Source: Podaxis mareebaensis (lineage: Eukaryota > Basidiomycota > Agaricomycetes > Agaricales > Agaricaceae). Taken from it: 33,326 nucleotides of DNA. The notes below the pieces were generated by a model. It saw only the letters and a list, made by a program, of their open reading frames with translations. It made no database searches and was not told where the DNA came from. A program made the translations under genes and the position numbers. The DNA lies in the NCBI GenBank assembly GCA_018524725.1, contig JAEUWP010000502.1, positions 1-33,326 on the forward strand, read 5' to 3'. Positions 12,262 to 21,200 of this stretch are shown here, piece by piece (positions within the stretch are counted from its first letter, which is position 1; each line of letters begins with the position of its first letter).

Positions 12262-13973
12262 TTGATTCCTGGCCCAAAGAGTTGCTGCCGTTGGCTGTTT
12301 CGCTAATACGTGTGCTTTCTTTTGGTGCCACTCTTCCACATACCCCCTCTCTTTCTCTTGGATACCGATGAATTTGGATTGGAAGGAGTAATCAAGGTTG
12401 ATTCGCCTCCGGACAATTGTTGATCTCTAGTAGAAATGTTTTGACTGATTATTTTCTTGTACATGTACTAAAGGTGTAATTTCTGCCATGATTTGATTGG
12501 TGGACTATCTACGTACATGAGTGAGTGCTACGAGATAATTTACCTATTGGAAAAGAGTCAGTGAGAGTTGTGAGATACGAAGCGAAAGGAGCCCCTCAGA
12601 AGAACATTTTGTCCTCAAACTAATCAGACATATGCTTGTATAAATTGTCTCGGGCATCATCGGGGCTCCGCGTATAGAATCAAGTGCTCACCTTGTCCAA
12701 AGCTGTGAAGTCCCCAAAGTGAAGATAACTGAAATCATAGCGCGCAACGTCAGTCAGCTGGCTGTCAAGACAGCGGTAAGGACACAAAGCAGAAGGAGGA
12801 GGGAAGCTTCAGCGGGTGGTGCGTGTTAGCACAAGGGCCCATATTTTTGAAGTAGTCGCCCACTAACGTGTTGTCGTCAAAAGCCCCCCCACTCTCCCTT
12901 CCGCGGATTGACAGACAAACGTGTCGCCAAGCGGAATCAAGAGACTCACGTCAAAAAGATCTGAAAGAATGAAGAGGAAATGTCAATGCGCAGTTCATAA
13001 TCAAAATGCAAGGCACAAGACCAGAAAGATGGAGAGAAGGAGACGAAAGGAGAAATGAGGTGATGACAGGGAGATGGCAGGTCATGGGGTAAGGTCAGTT
13101 GGTGATGCATGTTACGAGTATTGGCTCATTCTTTTGGATGGGTCACCGACTCGAGATGGATAGATATCATCGCGTAGAAAATAAGGGACGGAGACGATAG
13201 GTACATACCTTGGATGAACAAGGGAGAGGCGATCAACAAACGAATTGTGAAATTTTGGATGGGAGGCGTTACAGTTGCTCCCGGTGATCACCGAGCGGAG
13301 TTTAGATATGTTTGGTTGATAAACCCACTCGTCCTTCATTTTTTTCTGTTCCAACCGTTCCCAGCGTTGTCTTTTGCTGATAGAATGGTGAGTACAACTA
13401 CGATTCTTTTCTATGATGATCCACAATTTCAGTTCTGCTTCCGAACGAGAGAGTCAACCTCTTGTGGACAACTTTATACCAAAAACCTTTTCTGACCTCT
13501 TTTCTTCTGTCTCCCCTTCAAACGTCTTTACTGACTACCCTCTCTAATAGACTCTAACGTGAGCACCTGTCTCGTTGCCCTTCACCGCGGTCCATGGTTC
13601 CTTGATCCTGGTTCCGGTCCGTGACGAAAACAAAGTTCATCCATTCTTTGAAATTTATCCCATCCATTTGCGGATCCTGCATGGGGCCACCTGTTTACGT
13701 TCGTGTGAGTGGGTTCAGTGATAGTGGTGTTTACCGTTCTGGTGAGCGTTGCTGTCGCTGTTCGGTTCTCGTGTGGGATTTTGCATGGGTGGGGGATATG
13801 AAAACATGGCTTTTCTGACTTTCCTCATTTACTCTCCGTGGAGATGAGATTCTGTATATTGACACTTTACTTTGTTTTACAGATATATACTTGTGCTATA
13901 CTTTGAACAAGTAGTCCACTCGTTGTATGTACAGAATACCACAGAACAAATATGATGATAGTTATGTCAACAT
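12262..13973. other. Intergenic sequence with one doubtful split gene
   Basis: These 1.7 kb lack a gene I can recognise. The open frames at 13112-13426 (minus), 13214-13495 and 13621-13818 (plus) show no motifs. A pair of short minus-strand exons near 12.6-12.7 kb is listed separately. Several good donor-like and acceptor-like sites occur on both strands, so a small multi-exon gene is possible. Confidence 0.35.
12596..12728 (-). CDS. Possible 3' exons of a small unrecognised gene
   Basis: On the minus strand, exon 12728-12692 (37 nt, after ATTTCAG) and exon 12619-12596 (ending TGA) flank a 72-bp intron GTGAGC...ATTAG. Together they read YLHFGDFTALDKFEDKMFF and stop, with matching phase. The upstream exons were not resolved: an 11-nt candidate (12960-12950, between TTTCAG and GTGAGT) fits the phase but does not connect to a start. 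I do not recognise the peptide. It could be chance. Confidence 0.2.
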
Positions 13974-15730
13974 TCACTGTGGGCTGGCGACCTCAACTGG
14001 TACAATGGCTCCACTAACAACCTCCTTACCCGACGCCTCAACAGCTTCCACAAGCTTCGGTTTAGGCTTCGCGTTCATCATATCCTTCGCAGACCCATCA
14101 GCAATAGCATTCCCCACCATCCCCGTCTTGGCCTGAGGCTTTCTCCCCCACCCAAGCCCAAACTTAAAATCGAGATTGATCCCTGAAATATCAGCCCTCA
14201 CACTCCCCTCATTCAAACTCCTGTAATGCTCTTCCACAGTTTTGTGCAAGGCTTCCAACGTGGTCCATCCACCTCTATACCCCAATCCACCCTTCTCAGG
14301 CGGAAGCCGGGCACGCGAGTCGTCAAATACGAGGTGGATTTGGGTGAGCGAAAAGAGGGATGGTTGGAGGTTGATCAGGTTACCAGTTATCCGTGGAAGT
14401 TTGAGATGAGTAAAGAAAAAGCTAGGGAGGGTGTAATAGAATTCGATGACGTGCGCAAAGAGGAGCATGAAGGTTGGTGGTAAGAAAGGGAAGTGGCATT
14501 CGCCGGAAGTGAGGGTGGTGAGGGTTGTGAAGACATCGCCATTGGTAGGTGTGGGACCTGGATCGCATACGTTGAATGCTTGACCACTGATGTCTGGGAA
14601 TGAGTTGGATGGGGAAGAGAGTGCGATGAGGCGTTGTTCGTAGAGCAGGTGTGCGAGCGCGCAGTTTTCTACGTAACAATGGGAAGAGATGAGGTCTTGG
14701 ATCCAGGTGGGGTTGGTTTTGCGTGCGACGTAGGCGCCACAGAGCATGTCACCTCTTGGTCCGAAGATGCCGTTGCCTGGACGGATACAACCCGTGCGTA
14801 AGATTTGACCAGTCCTCTGGGATAAAACGCGTCCGTTCGCCTCACGGATCAACCGCTCGGCCATGCTCTTGCTCACAGCGTAATTAGAGAAAAAGTCTTC
14901 ATGGCGCCATGTCTTTTCCCGTTCTTGGTCTTCGTCACGAATGATTTGGACGTGGAGTTTTGGAGAGCGTTCCCAGGGCCATAGGAGAAATCTGTTACTC
15001 CTGATGCCGACACTTCCAGAAGAAGTATACACCAAGACATTCGCGCCAATGTGGGTAGCGGCGTTGATAACGTTGCGTGTGCCTTCGACGTTGACTTTGG
15101 CAGAGAAAGGGAGCTGCCAGAGGAAGCGTTCGTAGAAACGGATGTTAGCTGCTGTGTGGAAAACCGTGATTTCAGAGTCCTTGGGGACGGAAGGGGCCCA
15201 GGGGGAGGAGAAAGCTGAGAGGACGGCGTCTGGGTCTGAGATGTTGACCTGGATGAATTCGACACCATTCTTGAGCGCAGATTGGAGGACTGTGCTTGGC
15301 GGAGGGCGGATATCGAGTAGGCGAATGTGGGTTGGATGCTCCCCTCTGTCCAGGAGTTGGGTTGCGATCCAGCCGCCCAGAAAACCTCCCTGAAATGTTG
15401 TTTATAAGGCGTTTTGCGATTGAGATTAGCAGAATATAAGCGTACCCCACCAACTACAATATATCTCCTGCCAGTCTTCGGGGGTAGTTGATCGTCTATG
15501 CTTAGAGGCGGATTTTGTGCCAAACGGGCAGCCGTTGCACGGACGTCCTCTGGAGTACACCGCGTCTTTGTAGTGAGTGACTCATAGTTGTCAGGTAGGC
15601 GAGTTATCTTTCTGTCGTTAGTATATATGTAGAGGGCGAGGAGGACGGAGAACGAGAAGAAGCCCCAGAGCACGACTGTGACGGCACTGGAAAACATGGT
15701 GTGATGTGCCAAGAAACCGTGAGAAAACAT
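13974..15730 (-). CDS. 3-beta-HSD/isomerase-like SDR dehydrogenase
   Basis: Two exons, 15730-15446 and 15389-13974, with a 56-bp intron, encode 566 aa. An N-terminal hydrophobic segment (about residues 14-36) is a likely membrane anchor. An ATG 33 bp downstream (15697) would place it even closer to the start and is an alternative. The NAD(P)-binding motif VVGGGGFLGG spans the intron at about 92-101. The catalytic Tyr and Lys are in NYAVSK at about 264-269, with TSSGS upstream as the serine region. CIRPGNGIFGP follows. These are the extended-SDR features of 3-beta-hydroxysteroid dehydrogenase and sterol-4-alpha-carboxylate dehydrogenase-type enzymes. A role in sterol or other lipid oxidation at the ER is an inference. 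The C-terminal 60 residues (Lys/Pro-rich) are extra. The start codon is only 68 bp from the upstream gene's stop. Confidence 0.88.
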
Positions 15731-16321
15731 ATCACTGGTTAGATCGTAGACTAATATCTACAGTGTCTCTGTTCTACAGCAAGGTACACATTACGTGCTT
15801 AGGAGGGCGGTGGCGGTGACTCATTCGTTGCCGAAGCCGCGTAGGCGACGTAGTATTGCGCGTATTGTTGCTGTTGGCTCTCTTGCCAATCTTTGAACTC
15901 CTGCGAGTTGACATCGTACCCATACGCGCTCCTATTTGCCAATGAGTAAAATGGGTAAGAGGGAAGGCAGTATTACGTACCAGTAGGCGGCGTACGCCTC
16001 CTTGTCAGTGGGTGCTGGAGGTCCTGCGTAACCTGCAGCAGAGGCATCGGGAGGCGGTGGCGCAGAGGCGCCATCCAGGTGTAGGTGGTTGGAGGTTGCT
16101 GGAGGAGGCGCAGAGGGTGGAGGAGGAGCGTATCCGCTCATGTAAGCATACTGCGCCTGTGCTTGGTGGAGCTCCATTTGTTGTTGTTGGATGATGGCCT
16201 GCGTCTTTGCGTGTTCCTGGTGCACAACGAGTAGGAGATCTTCTGTTGGTACTTTGGCGCGGGCCACCTGGCCCTCATCAGGTCCTCTGGGGGAAAGTTG
16301 AACGGACAACGTGAAGGGGGT

Positions 16322-16338
16322 AAGAGGGGACAGACGTT
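16322..16338. repeat. Target-site duplication, left copy
   Basis: The 17 bases aagaggggacagacgtt occur here and, identically, at 17260-17276. They flank the A-tailed insert on both sides, as expected for target-primed reverse transcription. Confidence 0.75.
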
Positions 16339-17259
16339 CGACGACGCTTCTTGATCTTTTACCACCACCCGGCCGTGGGAACTCATCGCCCCTGCACTAT
16401 GCCGGGCTCTATTCTACCGAACACCTCACATTAATCAACATTGTCCTCCATCGGGCCTCTCTTATGACCCGATTCTTTGTCTATATTATCAGCACCATCC
16501 CTACCTCTCTCTCTCTATTTTCTTATCAGAGCAGATCGTGACAGGTTTCACGGTTTGCCCATCTCACTCTGCTGGAGGCATTTTGGTCCCTCTTTGACCT
16601 GCTTTCAACACTTGCTAAGCCGGCATGGGCTCCGCCCTAACAAGACCCGCGCTAACTCATATCTTGAGGAGACCCAGTTAGGGAGGGGAGTCAACACCCG
16701 CCCAAAGGGGTTGCGTCCCCGCACGAACCCCACCTAGTTGGGGAGATAGTTGGCCTTGTCGATCGCCCGGGGTATGGGACAGATGTGGGACACTGGGGCC
16801 AGAAATGGGGGGGTCGCGGGGGCAGGGTTGGGGATAGGGGATTGATTTGCGCAGTTGAAGGCAGGGTCAGTCATTGATATTTATTTTCCAGTCCATACAA
16901 ATGCATCAAGTGGAATGCCGCAGGCTGGACCCGGGGAATGGGGTGGAACTCCTCTGAAATCCGGAGGTCTGAGGAATGCGCCCGTCAGCAAAGCTGTAGT
17001 ACACCAACTATTCAGGCAACTGACAGCTGGAAGCTTCGGCGCCCATGCTACTAGTGGAGTGAGGCCCCCTGGCTTCGGGCGGGGGTGGCGGTTTGTTGGA
17101 TGGATTGATGAGAGGGTTTTTTTAGGTGTAGCCTACCTCGACGGACTGTGATCGGGCACCGGTTAATAGGATAGCGTAGATGCTTCCCGCGGTTCAACGT
17201 TGTATGGCCGCGCTGGCACTGACCAGAATAGAATTGACCAGAAAAAAAAAAGGAAAAAA
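16339..17259 (+). mobile_element. Poly(A)-tailed retroposon inserted in an intron
   Basis: This 921-bp segment lies between two identical 17-bp repeats. Its plus-strand right end is an A-rich tail (ten A, GG, then A's), directly before the right repeat. Removing the insert and one repeat leaves a 49-bp intron for the KH gene, the normal size in this window. These traits indicate LINE-machinery retroposition. The body contains no long ORF and no clear pol III A/B boxes that I can see. It may be a 5'-truncated LINE, a SINE-like element or a processed non-coding RNA copy. The centre is G-rich. Confidence 0.7.
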
Positions 17260-17276
17260 AAGAGGGGACAGACGTT
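17260..17276. repeat. Target-site duplication, right copy
   Basis: Right copy of the 17-bp duplication, immediately after the A-rich tail. It also contains the 5' splice donor (minus strand, AAC|GTCTGT) of the interrupted intron, so the insertion copied part of the donor region. Confidence 0.75.
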
Positions 17277-18177
17277 ATATGGATGAACATTGGCACAGGC
17301 TCTTTCTTGACCGGTCTAGCGAGTTTAAGAAAATTGCTACATCGGACGTGTCGAAAAGAACTCACCTCTTATGAACCCTGACCCTATCCCCTTGATCTGA
17401 ACACGAGTACTTGTTTCCGATTGAATGTACTCGACAAAGCACCCAAAGGACCAACGACCTTGGCACGAATGTGGAAGTTGCGGATCGATTCCAGTCCGAT
17501 CCAAAGCTTCTCTTCCGGCCATTTTCTCTGCCAATTCAACGTCAGCGGCAAACTCGAGAAGAAACGGACCACAATGACATACACGTTCCCTAGGCCTATC
17601 ATTTTTCTCCACCAGCGAGCCCATGTCCAACACTATCGGCTCGTTGACCTTATCTATAACTTTCTGCAGTTTCTCGGGTGAGCTAGTCGAGATCTGAATA
17701 TACAATGGGGGGGGGGTTCCTTAGCCGTCGCCTTGCTACGATCCGGATACCACACACCTCTGGTACCGATCGATGCACCTGTTTCTGCATGGATCTGCCT
17801 AAACAAGCCTGGACGTCAAACACACGTCAACCAACAACCGACACATACCTGCTCTTGTGTGGCACCCTTCGTCAGAAGATACCTGTTCCCCACGTCGTTG
17901 ATGTCAATATCGTGCATGAATTCGCCTTCGTACGCTGATCCACCAGGGCCTGTATCATTTGCAAATTGGGCGGCTATTTTGGCAGCGATAGCCACAGCAG
18001 CATTCGATGTGGACATTCTGTCCTCAGTCTTTGGAACTGTGTGTATCATGCTCGTTGGGGCCCTGCTGGTCCCACCTCCGTTTGGAGGACATGGTGGTTG
18101 TGTGCAGTGTTGTTGGTCCATGTTTGCATAATGATGTTATGAAATGTTCGTGGCATTGATCCGTCACGGTTATATTA

Positions 18178-18728
18178 GCCGCGTTCAAAATAGGCTGTAG
18201 CTGTAGCGAGTCCTGTAGCATGCTTACTAAGATAAATTTGTAATCAAGGTTTTGGAACTCAGCTGACAGCTGATGTCCGGCTGATGTCCCCTCGGGGATT
18301 TCTGGAGTCTTAACATAGGTGTAGTTTTGCTGGAGTGGTGGCAGTTAGCAGAGAAATATACCTATCTGATTTATTCACCAACCACAGATCCAGATGAAAG
18401 ATGTCCCCTTGGAGGGTATCATGGGTTTTAAATACATGATAATTGTGTTTCATACTCAATATGATCCTTTCACATTCAAAATCCTTGGTACCCTCAGCAA
18501 GACTTTTTGTTCAGATTTGTGTTGGTGATTCCTTTAAGTAAAACCAAGGCATATAGAGCAAAACTGGACCCCTAAGCTAGGGCTTCAGAAATCCCCAAGG
18601 GGACATTAGCCAGACAAGGCCAGACATCAGCTGTCAGTTGAGTTCCAAAACCTTGATTATAAATTTATCTTAGTAAGCATGCTACAGAACTTGCTACAGC
18701 TACAGCTACAGCCTATTTTGAACATGGC
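18178..18728. mobile_element. MITE-like element with long terminal inverted repeats
   Basis: A 551-bp element whose ends are inverted repeats of about 125-145 bp (roughly 18178-18306 and 18583-18728). The outer sequence is GCC(GC/AT)GTTCAAAATAGGC. TA dinucleotides at 18176-18177 and 18729-18730 suggest a TA target-site duplication, as in Tc1/mariner relatives. The centre has no ORF, so this is a non-autonomous element. It sits about 85 bp upstream of the family start codon of the KH pseudogene and marks the left border of the TE block. Confidence 0.75.
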
Positions 18729-18744
18729 TATTTGTCTACAGCTA

Positions 18745-19462
18745 CAGTTGATGCTCTTATAACTGATAGTTGTCAAAACTAATAATCTGCCATAACTGAT
18801 TGGTGAAGGCTGTGACTGAGTCAGTTAGCAGGGATTTGGACCCCATATTTGATAATCTGTAGTATCCAATAACTGATAGGTTATTTGGAAACCCAAAACT
18901 GATAGTGCTGGTCCAGCACCAGTCTATCATCTTTGAGTACACTGAACAGAAACTGGATTTGGATGGGCAAAATATGAAATTAAAAGAACTATAAGCTCAA
19001 ACAACACTGAAATCCTGAGGACGAAAACTGTGCTGACATGATGGTTTCAGATCAAGAGATTTTTGAAGCCATTATGGGAGTATGAAATGTGGAGCAAATG
19101 GATAGTGAAATTGATATGTGTACAAGCAAACCCAACAATGGCCTGACTGATCCAACCCCCACCTGTTGTGATTTCATCCAAGAACAAATGCTCATCAATC
19201 ACTTTCTCACTCCCATAGACCACTTCCACTTGGCTAACAGCTTGAGAATGCCTTAAGGGCTTTTTCTTGGGAAGTTCATGCTGCACAGGCCATCTCCCTC
19301 AGGGATACTCATAAATAATGGGCATTTGTGTCATTCTTCAGTCAAATAAATTTGTCAAAAATTTTATTACATAATATACACCCTCTTTTAAAACCAATAC
19401 TCTGCTATAACTGATAGCTAGGGGTCATGACAGAGGGCTATTGGTTAAGGGAGTGTTGACTG
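18745..19462. mobile_element. Degenerate pogo/Tc1-like DNA transposon remnant
   Basis: The left end CAGTTGATGCTCTTATAACTG and the inverse of the right end, CAGTCAACACTCCCTTAACC, are the same TIR, differing mainly at TG/CA pairs that look like former CpG sites. TA flanks both ends (18743-18744 and 19463-19464). CAGT-start TIRs with a TA target are typical of pogo/Fot1/Tigger elements. At 718 bp it is too short for an intact transposase. A minus-strand open stretch at 19047-19286 may be a coding relic, with a SLRE-type motif like a pogo helix-turn-helix in another frame. That assignment is weak. Confidence 0.55.
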
Positions 19463-20160
19463 TATAAGCATAGGACTTAAAATTGTATGAGTCAGAGCTT
19501 GTGCAACATTGCATGGACTGCTGTGGAGCCACAGCTGGCAAAGGAGCTCAAGTGTCCCTTGCTCATCAGCCAATCAGACTGTAGGTTAAGTGCCCTACAG
19601 TTGTCAGCCAATAGGAATGTCTCTTTGTCTCAGAGACAAATAGCCAATGAGATCATGAGACAAACAGCCAATGAGATCATGAGACAAAACCCATGTATTT
19701 TGTAGGTATTAAGATTAAGATAAGATTAAGATGTGTTCTGTAAGTATTAAACAGACTCCCCTCCAGTCATGGGATGCTTTTATATAAGCAGACATTGAGC
19801 TGAAGTTCTGATGAACTTCATCAACTGCTTAATGCATCCCAATGACCAGCACTTTTTACATTTGTTCATATTTACTATAGTACTTAGTACTTGTGGGATA
19901 GTAATAAACAATCACCTGTCCCTGCCAAGTATTGATTCTACTTAGAAGGAGGGAATGGGGGTGTTTCCACTCTCTAATTAGAAGGGCTTGATGTGAAATA
20001 CATATACAACATTTATACAACACTTAACAATAGATAAAAAGACTTGGTAACCATGCTACTACCTCCAGCATATTGGCAACTACTGCCAACAATGACATAT
20101 ATACCATGTGGTCACTGTTACCTGACCTCTCCTGACTCACCCAACCCTCTACACAACATC
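19463..20160. other. Older repeat region with LTR-like promoter signals
   Basis: No gene is seen. The stretch carries three CCAAT boxes, a TATA-like TTTTATATAAGCAG at about 19779-19792 and an AATAAA near 19905, in the order expected of an LTR (U3-R). After about 20040 comes TTGGTAACCATG, which weakly resembles a copia-type primer site. I could not define ends. The gypsy element was inserted into this sequence, which resumes at 29412. Confidence 0.3.
19633..19690. repeat. 24-bp tandem repeat containing CCAAT boxes
   Basis: Two full units (19633-19656 and 19657-19680) differ at one base, and a third begins at 19681. Each full unit carries a CCAATGAG motif. It lies about 100 bp upstream of a TATA-like box, so it could be a duplicated enhancer in an old LTR. 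Confidence 0.7.
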
Positions 20161-20165
20161 CAATC

Positions 20166-20943
20166 TGTTATGAACATTGCAGACTCCAAGATCACCAAGG
20201 AAACTGAAGAACCCGAAGAGCAAACTTGTGAAGAATGGGATTTGATGAAGTGCATGATGGTCAGCCTCTGGCAGGAAACCACCAAGTTGCAACAGACTCT
20301 TGATTGGGAAATGTGTGAGAAGGTAGATGAAGTGTGCTGTTACCACGGAGTATACTTTCCATGCAATGACAACTTGTGATTGAATGCTGAACTTACTATT
20401 TCCTTTCTTAGACACTTTTCTATATTTGGACCAGGTATAAGTTTCATCGCCTCTGTCATATTTATGTTCACATCAATTATGTTCACTCATGCAGACTTTT
20501 ACCTATGACATATGCACCCTTCCCTTGCACTGTGCTCCCCTCCTCTATTTTGTCTTTTATGTTACAATTGATCTACTTCCTAAAGTAGTTGTTGGACTTA
20601 GTATATGTACAATGCCTGGACATGTAGATTAGCAAGTCTAATCTTAACGTGTGTTACCTTCTCTTGGTACTTGAATAAGTCCTTGAGCATCAGTAGCATG
20701 TTAAAGTCTACAACTCTTCGCCCTTGTGGTCAGCTTTTCCCTTGAAAGCTTCTCTTCAATGTCTTGTCCTATGGAGTGTGTGATCTATATGAGTTCACTG
20801 CCTAGAGACAATGTGTACAGCCACCTAAGGTTAAACAGAGCAGCTCCTACTGACCTGTATAGGACTAGGTCCTCTGCTCGTCTCTCTTACAAGGATAGGC
20901 TCTGACTTAGGCATCGCTCAGCCAAAGAAGAAACCTTGTAACA
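20166..20943 (+). repeat. 5' LTR of gypsy element
   Basis: 778 bp, TG...CA ended. It differs from the 3' LTR at about 25 positions by hand count, all transitions and mostly at TG/CA pairs derived from CpG. It contains a 69-codon ORF starting at base 5 of the LTR. Confidence 0.93.
20170..20379 (+). CDS. 69-aa ORF embedded in 5' LTR
   Basis: The ATG is the fifth base of the LTR (TGTT-ATG-AAC). The product begins MNIADSKITKETEEPEEQ, has a central helix-prone part EEWDLMKCMMVSLWQETTKL, and ends YFPCNDNL. It is acidic and Cys-containing, without a recognised domain, signal peptide or membrane segment. The same ORF, at the same length, is present in the 3' LTR and in a diverged LTR at 31190. The pattern of changes favours a real coding sequence. 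Because it lies in U3, it would be carried near the 3' end of a genomic transcript rather than be expressed from this copy. Confidence 0.55.
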   Translation: MNIADSKITKETEEPEEQTCEEWDLMKCMMVSLWQETTKLQQTLDWEMCEKVDEVCCYHGVYFPCNDNL

Positions 20944-21200
20944 TCAAGATTAGACTTCCCTTGTGTGCTGATCCCATGTTGTAACTCTGCCCTGACTATC
21001 GTTCTCATTGCTTCACACTGTGTGTATAGTCACCCTGAGGTTCTCATTGCTTTGTGCTGTGCCTAAATGACACCAAACCCCCCCCCCCCTTCTCGACTGT
21101 AATACACCCACTCATTGTTTGGTGGTCTGGCAAGGAAGCCTGTAATACGCCCACTCAACATTTGGTGGTCTGTCAGAAGAAGACCCTCTGACTGTAAATC

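Larger units (their letters stand above)
15799..18092 (-). pseudogene. KH-domain RNA-binding protein (KHDC4/BLOM7-like), frame-disrupted
   Basis: Recognisable exons are 18092-17849, 17794-17583, 17527-17366, 17315-17274, 16286-15981 and 15931-15799. Conserved blocks in order are KRRWDQ, DINDVGNRYLLTKGATQEQ, ETGASIGTRGVWYPDRSKAT, RKWPEEKLWIGLESIRNF, VEYIQSETSTRVQIKGIGSG, GPDEGQ and a Gln/Pro/Tyr-rich tail. This is the two-KH layout of KHDC4-type splicing-associated RNA-binding proteins. The frame is broken at a 10-base G tract (plus strand 17706-17715), by a missing base near 17436-17446, and by small indels around 17300-17312. The N-terminal KRRWDQ block is also out of frame with what follows, though an ATG at 18121 could bypass that. 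The fifth intron holds a retroposon. Sequencing error cannot be excluded, but the neighbouring 16-exon gene has no errors. Exons 5 and 6 are intact. Confidence 0.75.

Noticed and set aside
15932..16396. A separate short Pro/Gln-rich gene on the minus strand
   Set aside because: Its sequence continues the KH-domain gene across the retroposon-containing intron (ending FIHIT, resuming GPDEGQ), so it is the 3' part of that gene.
19454..20030. Solo copia-type LTR starting at TGTTGAC
   Set aside because: The TGTTGAC belongs to the right TIR of the pogo-like remnant. No matching CA end or target duplication was found, so only a general note on LTR-like signals was kept.
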